From Persicirhabdus sediminis (GTDB lineage: Bacteria; Verrucomicrobiota; Verrucomicrobiia; Verrucomicrobiales; Akkermansiaceae), in the NCBI RefSeq assembly GCF_016595495.1, contig NZ_JAENIM010000041.1, positions 62,001 to 126,000 of the forward strand: 64,000 bases of DNA, read 5' to 3'. The position numbers and the translations under genes were made by a program. The notes beneath the pieces are model-generated. The model had not been told where the DNA came from. It saw nothing but the letters and a program-made list of their open reading frames with translations, and ran no database searches. Numbering within the stretch: position 1 is the first letter of the stretch; each line of letters begins with the position of its first letter. Of this stretch, positions 44,046 to 52,288 are shown one piece after another.

Positions 44046-45564
44046 AGTTCGTTTTAATGATTTCGCTAGGGCGCCATGATTGATCGATCCATTTTTCTAA
44101 TGGGCTATACATGCGCAGGATGCTGAACCAGCTCTTGCCGGGGATAGTCTGTACCCAGTTGCTCTTGTAGCCGGGAGGAGGTGTGGGAGCGAAATAGATG
44201 TCAATCGATCCGTCTTTGTTGTAGCGCAGTCCCTCTTTGAAGCTGTCAACACCTGCAGCACCCTGATCAGTTTGCAGCATCGAGCGGGTCTGGGTATCGT
44301 AGATGGTCACGGCCCAGAAGTTGGCAACTGGAGCATCAGCTGGCAGGCTGACCTTATAGGTCTTGCTGCCGTCGAATGGCTGCTTATCGCCATCGAGGTA
44401 GATGCAACCGTAGTCCGAGCCTTTACCCAGTCGTGGTGTTGCCATTGCTGGGGTCACACCCGTGTAGGGGTAATGAAAACTCACGCGGGCGTCGGTATTC
44501 ATGGTAGCGCCGTCTTTTCCACTAAAGTTCACGTTGCGCTCAGGATAGCCCATATTCCAGGCACTGTCGGTGTCGGGGTAAATCTGAACACCGCTCATGT
44601 TCATATCGATGCGGGGATACCAGACGATAGAGCGGGCCTGAGCATTGCCGATGGCCACACCGTCAGCCAAGATGGCTTTCATGCGGTCGTCGGGGGTGAA
44701 TTCCTTGCCCTTTTCGATGCCGAGCGAGGCAAAGAGTCCGCGGGTTTCCGGCGACAATAGGCCAGCGGCTTCGTATTGGATCACCTCGTTCATGTGATCG
44801 TAAAACTCGGCGTTGTTGTAGTGAATGGTATTGTATTCTGCTCCTGTTGTACTGATAAACTCCATTTTTGGCGGATTTGCCGCATCGGCCAAGCTATAGA
44901 CCTTGAGGCCCTCCTTGAGTATTTTGGCACCCGCCGCCACATCCTCGGGCGACTTGCTCTTTGGAGTGACACGCATAAATGCCCACATGCGGTAGGTTTC
45001 GGGACGATAGACCTTATAACCTTCAGGGACATCACCTTCGTAGCCAGGCGGCAGGAACAGGTATTTCCCTGGCAGGAGGTTTTCTACAAAGCGGAAGTAA
45101 CCGTCGTTGATGGCTCCCAGCACACCTTCAGGTGCTTCAATCACTGTGGGTCCGTCGCGTTTGAGATCGAGATCCGGAAATGCGTAAATGGTTGATGTAT
45201 TGGCCGTCAGGAAGAGTGATTTTGGGTCCATCAGCTGATCAAAGATGGTCACTTGATGCGCTTCCACCGCTCCGCGAGAATGGGCGCCTTTGATCAAGCC
45301 GTCCAGAGAGGCTGCGGGCATGCCCTTGAGGAAGGCATCGGCTGCGCGCGAGGTGTCCATGAAGTCGTAGACTTTGTCCGCGGTTTCGCGGGAAGGAACT
45401 CCGTCGGTGAAGTTCAATGTGCCAATAGAAGTTTCCACTTTGTCAGGAGTAAGAATCCCCTCGGGGATCTCCGTGGTGTACTCGAATTTTTCCTCGGCCA
45501 AGGTCGTGGCGCAAAGGGCTCCAATTGCCAAGAGGCAGATTGATCTGGTAGATTGTCGTTTCAT
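44044..45564 (-). CDS. Secreted DUF1254/DUF1214 protein, paralogue 2
   Basis: 506 residues, same length as paralogue 1 and highly similar throughout (same ends 'IPGKSWF', 'IDQSWRPSEIIKTN'). Signal peptide about 1-23. Differences cluster in the middle ('GAEYNTIHYNNAEFYDHMNEV' versus 'DKDFNTVHYNNAEFYHHVDEV'). Same orientation as paralogue 1, 70 bp upstream of it. The promoter is expected in 45565-46030. Confidence 0.93.
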   Translation of the reverse strand: MKRQSTRSICLLAIGALCATTLAEEKFEYTTEIPEGILTPDKVETSIGTLNFTDGVPSRETADKVYDFMDTSRAADAFLKGMPAASLDGLIKGAHSRGAVEAHQVTIFDQLMDPKSLFLTANTSTIYAFPDLDLKRDGPTVIEAPEGVLGAINDGYFRFVENLLPGKYLFLPPGYEGDVPEGYKVYRPETYRMWAFMRVTPKSKSPEDVAAGAKILKEGLKVYSLADAANPPKMEFISTTGAEYNTIHYNNAEFYDHMNEVIQYEAAGLLSPETRGLFASLGIEKGKEFTPDDRMKAILADGVAIGNAQARSIVWYPRIDMNMSGVQIYPDTDSAWNMGYPERNVNFSGKDGATMNTDARVSFHYPYTGVTPAMATPRLGKGSDYGCIYLDGDKQPFDGSKTYKVSLPADAPVANFWAVTIYDTQTRSMLQTDQGAAGVDSFKEGLRYNKDGSIDIYFAPTPPPGYKSNWVQTIPGKSWFSILRMYSPLEKWIDQSWRPSEIIKTN

Positions 45565-46034
45565 CGTAGTTGTTTGTTATGTAGGAGTGTTATGGTTTCA
45601 AAAGATAGCTCCCGATCCACAAGAAATCTGATTCGAGTGCTTAGAGGGGAAGGGCTTTGTAAACAAATAAACGATCAGAGATCTTGATCGTATCTCGCCA
45701 TTTACTCGTGGCATTTGGTGTTGGGCGACCTGTCTCACTACCTGATCTGGAAGTGGCGAGCATCATCGGAAGCCTGAGTATTGGTATAAGGGGATTCATT
45801 TTTTTGCTAACATAATTGGCTAGTGGTCGTAGTTGAGAGATTTAGCCTATCTATAGCTTAGTTAGCCGAGCTTGCAAGCTGGGTGGGTGGCTGGGAGCCT
45901 GTTTGCTAGGATGATAGTTTTTATGATGACGGGCTGGGCCGCTCAGTTTGTTGGTGGGCAGGTTTCGGTTTTTCAGAGAAAGAAGCCTGCCAAAAAAGAG
46001 CTCGTGGAACAGACGATTGAATTAATCGAGGTTT
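45565..46034. other. Gene-free region upstream of DUF1254 paralogue 2
   Basis: About 470 bases of mixed composition. It should contain the promoter of the DUF1254 pair. No clear operator, terminator or ORF; it leads into the third copy of the dispersed repeat. Confidence 0.4.
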
Positions 46035-46060
46035 GATAGAAATCTCTAATGAGTCAATGG
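46035..46060 (+). repeat. Copy 3 of the dispersed direct repeat, right edge of the Bat-DUF1254 block
   Basis: GATAGAAATCTCTAATGAGT followed by CAATGG. Core identical to copy 1 and one base different from copy 2. Confidence 0.8.
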
Positions 46061-46091
46061 AAAAAAGGTTAGGTGTCCAGCCGGGAGGGAA

Positions 46092-46182
46092 GGGTGAAGG
46101 GTGAAGGGTGAAGGGTGAAGGGTGAAGGGTGAAGGGTGAAGGGTGAAGGGTGAAGGGTGAAGGGTGAAGGGTGAAGGGTGAA
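46092..46182. repeat. Tandem repeat: 13 perfect copies of GGGTGAA
   Basis: Thirteen uninterrupted 7-bp units (91 bp) with no variation. Such perfect short repeats expand or contract by slippage. A minus-strand frame through it (TLHPSPF repeats) is spurious. Confidence 0.95.
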
Positions 46183-46257
46183 GAGGGCTAATATGTAAAC
46201 CATGTCCTGAACCCGTAGCCCAAACGGATGTAAGCTTGCTAGCTGGAATCGCTGGTG

Positions 46258-47085
46258 GCGAGATGGTTTCTGGCGTCCTTTCAGGACACGGTGCTTAGGA
46301 GGAGTGATCTCGGGGCTAAAGCCCCGAGCTTTGTGCTTATGCGCCTTCAGCGCAATGGCTAGCCGCAAGTGGTGTATCCCGCACCAGCGGGAGGACCTTG
46401 ATCGCAGCGAACCTTAGGCCGCTGGCCGTACCTGCAGCGTAGCGAACCTTCATCCCGCGTCAGCGGGAGACCTTAAGCGCAGCGAACCTTAGGCCGCTGG
46501 CCGTACTTGCAACGAAGTGAACCTGCATCCGCGCTAGCGGGAGAACCTTAAGCGCAGCGAGCTGTGGCGCTCTTTCAGAGCTTTTCCTGCTGGCTGGCGA
46601 TTTACCTTGGGTTGCGTTGCCCCTATGGGGCGGCCTTACCCAAGGCTAGGCTGTTTCACGCCCTTGGCGTTTATCGGAAAGATAGCGAACCTTAGGCCGC
46701 AGGCCGTACTTGCAACGAAGTGGACCTGCACCCCGCGGCTAGCGGGAGACCTTAAGCGCGGCGAGTTGTGGCGCTCTTTCAGAGCTTTTCCTGCTGGCTG
46801 GCGATTTACCTTGGGTTGCGTTGCCCCTATGGGGCGGCCTTACCCAAGGCTAGGCTGTTTCACGCCCTTGGCGTTTATCGGAAAGATGGCGAACCTTAGG
46901 GCGCGGGCCGTACCTGCAACGAAGTGGACCTTAGGCCGTACCTGCAGCGTAGCGAACCTTCATCCCGCGCCAGCGGGAGAACCTTAAGCGCAGCGGACCT
47001 TAGGCCGCAGGCCGTACCTGCAACGAAGTGGACCTGCATCCAGCGCCAGCGGGAGACCTTAAGCGCAGCGAACCATAGGTTGCAG
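46258..47085. repeat. Array of mini-hairpin modules with ACC/TTAA spacers
   Basis: Non-coding array made of short self-complementary words: GGCCGCTGGCC, GCAGCGTAGCG, CCCGCGTCAGCGGG and AAGCGCAGCG, each ended by an (A)ACC or similar spacer. The set recurs in the same order about every 75-80 bp. At the left end are GGGGCTAAAGCCCC and GCGCCTTCAGCGC. Frames that cross it read as nonsense peptides ('MGRPYPRLGC') and are not genes. Contains the 117-bp duplication below. Confidence 0.8.
46567..46887. repeat. Perfect 117-bp direct duplication inside the array
   Basis: 46567-46683 and 46771-46887 are identical (from GCGCTCTTTCAGAGC to ATCGGAAAGAT) and 204 bp apart. Each copy holds CCTTGGGT/ACCCAAGG and GCCCCTATGGGGC hairpins. 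Identity suggests a recent duplication. Confidence 0.9.
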
Positions 47086-47143
47086 GTCGAACCTTTTTCT
47101 GCGTCGTACTGGTCTGAAAACTGAAAACTTGTATCTGAAAACT

Positions 47144-47180
47144 AAAAAAAAGCCCCACCGGGATGAACCGGTGAGGCTTT
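47144..47180 (-). terminator. Rho-independent terminator of rplS
   Basis: Stem AGCCCCACCGG (47151-47161) / CCGGTGAGGCT (47168-47178) with one mismatch; on the minus strand it runs into seven or more T. Placed about 26 bp after the rplS stop. Confidence 0.9.
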
Positions 47181-47205
47181 TAGAAAATCAGATGGTCTGG
47201 AAGGA

Positions 47206-47559
47206 TTACTTGTTACCTTCAGCTGCCTTAACGAGAAGCGCACGCTTACCAACACGGTCACGAAGGTAGTTGAGCTTAGCACGACGTACTTTGCCCTGAC
47301 GAGTTACTTCGATCTTGCTGATACGTGGTGTGTGAACTGGGAATGAACGCTCAACGCCTTCGCCAGATGCGATCTTACGAACGGTGAATGCAGCGTTTAC
47401 GCCAGACCCGCGCTTAGCGATGCAGAGACCTGCGAAAATCTGAGTACGCTCTTTGCCGCCTTCGACAACGCGTGTGTGCACCTTAAGAGAATCTCCTACG
47501 TTGAAATTAGCAACGTCTTCCTTAAGTTGCTCCTTTTCGATTTTATCAATGATATTCAT
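47206..47559 (-). CDS. rplS: 50S ribosomal protein L19
   Basis: 117 residues from the ATG at 47559, which has AGAAGG 6-10 bases upstream and gives the family length; an upstream in-frame start would add 29 unrelated residues. L19 sits at the subunit interface. Typical features: '[26 protein letters not shown]', '[36 protein letters not shown]', '[17 protein letters not shown]'. No trmD, rimM or rpsP next to it, so the usual operon is split here. Confidence 0.97.
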   Translation of the reverse strand: MNIIDKIEKEQLKEDVANFNVGDSLKVHTRVVEGGKERTQIFAGLCIAKRGSGVNAAFTVRKIASGEGVERSFPVHTPRISKIEVTRQGKVRRAKLNYLRDRVGKRALLVKAAEGNK

Positions 47560-47673
47560 ATCGGCCTTCTGTTTAAAAATTTCTACAAAATGCACGTAGT
47601 GCATTGTGCGGGGCGGAGAGCTAATAGATAATGGCAGATGATGCAACAGTTTTTTTGCTTTTTAGCCAATTTT

Positions 47674-49512
47674 TCACTCTCTTCCCAGTGATTTTAGATG
47701 TTTGTGCAAGATACGCTGGATTTCCTCACTGGTTTCCAGCTTGTCATGCACTTGGTGGTCAAAGGGTAGTATCAGCTCAGATTCCGCGCCGTCAAGACGA
47801 GATGAGCGATATGTCACCACACCGTCTGAGGCTTTAGCTAGCGGGCCTTTGCGACCGCGGTTGCCGATGATGCTGTGGTATTTCACCTCTGGGTTGAGCG
47901 GCTGTTGTAGTAGAGTTTTTAGGTAGGGGTTATTGGGTTTGAGCTTGGTGATGCTGGTTGGTTTTTCGTCAGCGGCGGTGATGGCTTGGCCAATTTCATT
48001 CAAATCCTCGCGCAGTGAGTCCATCTGCAGGGTGAGCACATCCTTAGGCACAGCAATGATCTGTGAGGCGGTGCGGCCTAGCCAGTCGCTCGCCAGCTTG
48101 CTGCCACGGTGGGGAGTGGCGATGAAGATCACGCGTGAGGCGGCATCGATGCTTGGTGGATTAAAGAACGCTTGAACTTTTTCCATCGCCTCAGCATCGC
48201 TATGGCTGCGGAATTCCTCCAGTGAGATATCGGAAAGCTTTTGCCATAGCTTTTTGTCAAAGCGGCGAATCTGCGCGTTGGCTACTAGCCCGCCCATGCT
48301 GTGGCCAATCAGCACCATGTTCTGGCTAGCTTCGTGGTCACCACGGCTGCGGCAGTACGCCTGTAGCCGCTGCAGCTCCATACGCAGGTGGCCAGATGGC
48401 AGCGCCGGTGGCTGGCCAGTGGGGTAGAAAAAATAATACGCTTGGAAGTTTTTGCGCAAGAGTGGGTCTGCCATCACCTCATTGACGGTATTGGCCCAAG
48501 CCGCAGGGCTGGAGATGAGCCCGTGAATGAAGACAATGGGGATTTTCCCTTCACTATAAGGAGTGCCTGAGTAGAGGCCTTCGCGCTCGAGGTATTTTTC
48601 ACCATTGATCGCCGCATCTAGCCCGGTGCTCAGGTTGCCTACATGGGAAAATGATGCCGCCAGCGCAGTCGTATAATCTGCCGTCAGCGGGTAGGTTTTG
48701 CCGCGCCAGCTGATTTCTTCTTCATCGCGCAAGTTGGTGATGGCGATGGATGCCTTGCCGCCAGCTTTAAATTCTATCAGCGCGTTGATAGGCACGTGCA
48801 GGCCGATGTCTGGCATGAATGGATCTTCCGCTAGCCGATCTTCGGCGTAAAAGCGCTGACCCACCATAGGCGCGCCGTAGCCGTCAAAGTGTACGTCCGA
48901 GCGCATGAACAGGTGGCTGGTTTTTTGCGATGGGATGTAGTTGTCAAAATAATCTGGCCGCAGCGTAGGGCGATGACCGCTGTATTCGTTTAGCGTGTAG
49001 CTGCCCACGGTGACGGATTTACCATCAGTGGGGAGTTGTTTCTGGTGGGCGAGCCGGTCGACAGTTTGGCTCACTGCTTCGCGGTACAAATTTTTCGCTA
49101 GCTGGAATTGTTTATCGTCCGCCGCTAACGACTGGTCGAGGATGGGCCACAGAGATTCGCCTGCTTTGAGGTAAAATTCTACCACCTTATCGTTAGTGTA
49201 CAGGTAGTCGTGCTGGGCTGAGCGGATTCTATATTCCGCCACCGCAATGCGTTCCTCAGGCGTGTGAGCTAATGTCTGCCCACTGCGCCTCATCTTCGCC
49301 ATGCTCAGCTGTGACTGGCGTGATGGTTTGTCGCTATTGAGCACGCAGCGTGGCAAGCTGCGGTAGTATTGTTTGCTCAGCTGCTCGTTTTCTTTAAATA
49401 CTGGCGCGCAGCTAGATAGAGATGCCATGCTCAGGGGAAGCAAGCCTAACTTCGCCAGCTGCAGTAGTTGGCGGTTTTTGCTGTGTTTGCTAGCTTCCTT
49501 AGTTTCCCTCAT
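47674..49512 (-). CDS. Lipase-like alpha/beta-hydrolase lipoprotein
   Basis: 612 residues. Lipoprotein-type start: a basic N-terminus, hydrophobic 'LGLLPLSMASLSSC' with the lipobox Cys. An N-terminal helical region is followed from about residue 300 by an alpha/beta-hydrolase domain: oxyanion-loop 'IPIVFIHGLISSPAAW', nucleophile elbow 'VLIGHSMGGLVANA', and a later 'FDHQVHDKLE' that may supply the histidine. Similar to PGAP1-like and lipase-type hydrolases, so an outer-membrane-linked esterase or lipase is likely; the substrate is unknown. It follows the vWA operon by 20 bp on the same strand. Confidence 0.85.
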   Translation of the reverse strand: MRETKEASKHSKNRQLLQLAKLGLLPLSMASLSSCAPVFKENEQLSKQYYRSLPRCVLNSDKPSRQSQLSMAKMRRSGQTLAHTPEERIAVAEYRIRSAQHDYLYTNDKVVEFYLKAGESLWPILDQSLAADDKQFQLAKNLYREAVSQTVDRLAHQKQLPTDGKSVTVGSYTLNEYSGHRPTLRPDYFDNYIPSQKTSHLFMRSDVHFDGYGAPMVGQRFYAEDRLAEDPFMPDIGLHVPINALIEFKAGGKASIAITNLRDEEEISWRGKTYPLTADYTTALAASFSHVGNLSTGLDAAINGEKYLEREGLYSGTPYSEGKIPIVFIHGLISSPAAWANTVNEVMADPLLRKNFQAYYFFYPTGQPPALPSGHLRMELQRLQAYCRSRGDHEASQNMVLIGHSMGGLVANAQIRRFDKKLWQKLSDISLEEFRSHSDAEAMEKVQAFFNPPSIDAASRVIFIATPHRGSKLASDWLGRTASQIIAVPKDVLTLQMDSLREDLNEIGQAITAADEKPTSITKLKPNNPYLKTLLQQPLNPEVKYHSIIGNRGRKGPLAKASDGVVTYRSSRLDGAESELILPFDHQVHDKLETSEEIQRILHKHLKSLGRE

Positions 49513-49532
49513 GATGAAGCTCTATCTATAGA

Positions 49533-52283
49533 TCATTTTCGTTTTTTTGCACGCGCATAACGCGACTGCCTAGAGCTAGCTGTTACGGGTGTTTCTTCTT
49601 TGGCCACGGGGGATTCCTTTGGTTTTTCTGCTGCGCGTGGTTTTTTGCTAGTTTTGGCAATCGTAGGCCGCTGGGTGATTCTAGCAAGCCAGCTGGATTT
49701 TTTCTCCTCAGCTGGCGCAGCTGCTAGTGCTGGCTTTTTACGCCATGATTTCATCCAGCTAGCTAGCTCGTTCCACTGCCAGCCAATCCTTGTTAGCAAG
49801 GCGTCTAGCAATAAAATCAAGAGCACGGCAATCGCCAAGGGGAGTCTGAGATTATCTAGCTGGCTGGTTTCTGGTCGTAGCCAGGCGTCTGATAGATCGA
49901 GTAGATCGCGCCCGCCGCTGAGCTCGCTGGCCGCTACCAGCTCGTCGCGCGCTTGTTTGTCAAATGCCCACTCGCTGCTAGTTCCCATAGTCACTGGGCC
50001 GAAGCTCAGTGCCCGCTGGCCTAGCTGGATGGCGCCGCGCAGCGTGCTACCTTCGCTCGCCTGGTGGCGGATCTGATAGTGACCGGGAGCCATGCGCTGC
50101 CAGATGATCTCAGCTGGTGGCTGGTCGTCTTCTATCACCATGATGCGCGGTGGGTTGTTAGCCAGTTCGCGTTCCCAGCTTTCTTGATCGTAAAGTAGGT
50201 CTAACTGTAGATCCGTTCCTTGTGCTTGTTGGCGCACCGCTATTCCCGGTGGCAGCTCGTCACCCATCAGCCAGCGTGTTAGCGTTTGGGTGAAATCACC
50301 ATATTCATTCCAGCCTAAGGCGCTCGCTGAAAATTCTCCAGCTAGCGGGAAGCTTGTGGCCACACAGCGGCCCATGCCTCGTCTAACGTAGCTAACTAAT
50401 GGCGCCGCGTATTCATCCTGGCTGATCAACATGGCCGACGCCTCGGGACGCAGGTAGGATAAATTGTAGCCGTCCACTTGCTCCAGCCAGCTCAGCTGAG
50501 ATCCTGTGAGCTCGAACCATTTGCCGGTTGATAGAGTGGCCACTGGATCTTCTAGAAAGGTAGATCTAGCTACCGACACCGTCTCCTGAGCAAATAGCTG
50601 CGGGATGGTTTTGGCGTCTTCGGTGAAGAAAATCCTGCCGTCGCCACGCTTGGCAATGTCTTTGAGCAGCCAGGCGTCGCTGTCTTTATCCGTGCCTAAG
50701 CCGATGACTGAAATGGTCACGTCAGCGGCGCGCATTTCCTCGATGAGTTGTTTGTATTTGCTCGGCTGCTCGCTGTCGGCTGCATCTGAAAATAGAATCA
50801 AATGACGTGTTCCCGCTTTGGATTTTTTCAACTCTAACCAGCCAGCGTAAAGTCCGTTGTAGGTGTAGATGCCGCCACCCTCCGAGCGGATTCTGCGAAT
50901 GCGTTTGGTGATGTCATCGCGGTTGCCTGCCATTCTGGTGAGAGGCACCATGCGGTGTGCCTCACTGTCCACGGCAAATACACAGATTTGATCGCGGTCG
51001 CCTAGCAGCTCGACGGCGGTAGTAGCGCCGCGGTTAGCTAGATCCATCTTCGTACCTCCAGCTACACGCATAGCCATCGAGCCAGAGCGGTCCATCACCA
51101 CAGCCATGGCAACCTCTAACTTGTGGTGGTCAGATTTTAGCTCCATCGATACTGGCAATAACGCGTCGATGTCGGATTGGTAATAGCCGCCCGAGCCAAA
51201 TGCGTGTTTGCCGCCCACCATCATCAGCCCGCCACCTTGCTCGCGCACGTAGAAATCTAGCGCTGCTAGAAATGGGGTGGCTATCTTGTTAGCTGGAACG
51301 TTGTTGATGATCACTGCCTTGGCGCCGCTCAAGGTACCAGCATTCAGCGTGGTGGCATTGGTTATCAGCTCGACGTCGTAGGCGAGCTTTTCTAGCGACT
51401 GAACCAGTGGGTCGTTAGTGTATTGGGAAATTAATAAAACGCGCGGGCCTCCAGCGATCTCAATCCACTTATCCTTCTGGTTGTTGCCAGTTTGTTGGTC
51501 GTTAGGTGGATAGATGCCGGCGCTGTATTGGTACGAGCCAGCAGTGGCAATGCGGTCGGTGAACTCGACTACCGCAAATCCATCTTTTACTTCGACATCA
51601 GATTTGGCAATCGTCTGGCCATTGCGCTTCAGTTCCAATGGCACCGCTAAGTTTTGTTCACCTCTAACGATGATTTCTATAACGTAGGGTTCATTTACCT
51701 GCACTTTGTCGGGCAGGCTCAGTTTTGCCAGCTGGAAGTCGTTGGGGAATTCTTTTCCTAGCATTCTGTAGTCTAGCGGAATTTCCGCCAGCTGAAGTTT
51801 GCTCGCCACGTTGGTGATAGATTCGGTGGCATAACCATCGGTCATCAACAAGACGCGGTTGGCTCGCTCTGGATCTGCCAAAGCCAGCACATTTTCCAGC
51901 GCTAGAGCTGTTTTGGTGAGGTTTTTTTTGCCGGTATACGATTGTCTATCAGATCCAGCTAGATGCAGTTCTACTTCCTCGCCGTATTGGATAAGGTGAA
52001 GTTTATCGTGGCGTGATGGTTTTTTCTGCTCGAGAATTTTCACCCATTCTTGGACGCTCGGCCCGCTCAGTTGGTCGGCTGATTCTGAGCGATCGACCAC
52101 TAACCAAAGGTCTAGCGATTTTTGCCCTTGCTGCACCATTGGGTCGGTTAACCACAGGACTCCTAGCAGCAGAATGACCACTCGCAGTGGCTGCCACAAG
52201 CGCATGGATTTCCACATCCATGCGATTACCACGAGCGCGGGGATAAGGATGAGCCATTCTGGTGATGTAAAGGTGATAGGCAT
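49533..52283 (-). CDS. Large vWA membrane protein with GATase-like domain
   Basis: 916 residues. N-terminal transmembrane helices ('WLILIPALVVIAWMW', 'VVILLLGVLWLT'), a first vWA-like domain ('SLDLWLVVDRSESADQLSG', D-x-S-E-S MIDAS), a class I glutamine amidotransferase-like fold ('AALDFYVREQGGGLMMVGGKHAF', about 330-370), a second vWA domain with intact 'MDRSGSMAM' and 'LILFSDAADSE', and a C-terminal membrane helix followed by a basic tail. This is the 'vWA + GATase-like' type of protein in BatA-type operons of PVC bacteria. Last gene before the lipase-like gene; follows the BatA-type gene at 5 bp. Confidence 0.88.
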   Translation of the reverse strand: MPITFTSPEWLILIPALVVIAWMWKSMRLWQPLRVVILLLGVLWLTDPMVQQGQKSLDLWLVVDRSESADQLSGPSVQEWVKILEQKKPSRHDKLHLIQYGEEVELHLAGSDRQSYTGKKNLTKTALALENVLALADPERANRVLLMTDGYATESITNVASKLQLAEIPLDYRMLGKEFPNDFQLAKLSLPDKVQVNEPYVIEIIVRGEQNLAVPLELKRNGQTIAKSDVEVKDGFAVVEFTDRIATAGSYQYSAGIYPPNDQQTGNNQKDKWIEIAGGPRVLLISQYTNDPLVQSLEKLAYDVELITNATTLNAGTLSGAKAVIINNVPANKIATPFLAALDFYVREQGGGLMMVGGKHAFGSGGYYQSDIDALLPVSMELKSDHHKLEVAMAVVMDRSGSMAMRVAGGTKMDLANRGATTAVELLGDRDQICVFAVDSEAHRMVPLTRMAGNRDDITKRIRRIRSEGGGIYTYNGLYAGWLELKKSKAGTRHLILFSDAADSEQPSKYKQLIEEMRAADVTISVIGLGTDKDSDAWLLKDIAKRGDGRIFFTEDAKTIPQLFAQETVSVARSTFLEDPVATLSTGKWFELTGSQLSWLEQVDGYNLSYLRPEASAMLISQDEYAAPLVSYVRRGMGRCVATSFPLAGEFSASALGWNEYGDFTQTLTRWLMGDELPPGIAVRQQAQGTDLQLDLLYDQESWERELANNPPRIMVIEDDQPPAEIIWQRMAPGHYQIRHQASEGSTLRGAIQLGQRALSFGPVTMGTSSEWAFDKQARDELVAASELSGGRDLLDLSDAWLRPETSQLDNLRLPLAIAVLLILLLDALLTRIGWQWNELASWMKSWRKKPALAAAPAEEKKSSWLARITQRPTIAKTSKKPRAAEKPKESPVAKEETPVTASSRQSRYARAKKRK

Positions 52284-52288
52284 CTCTG

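Noticed and set aside
46069-46368. 99-codon minus-strand frame with TLHPSPF repeats
   Set aside because: Simply the translation of the GGGTGAA tandem repeat.
46607-47124. Plus-strand frames with 'MGRPYPRLGC'
   Set aside because: They are read through the palindromic array; similar strings are known as spurious predictions.
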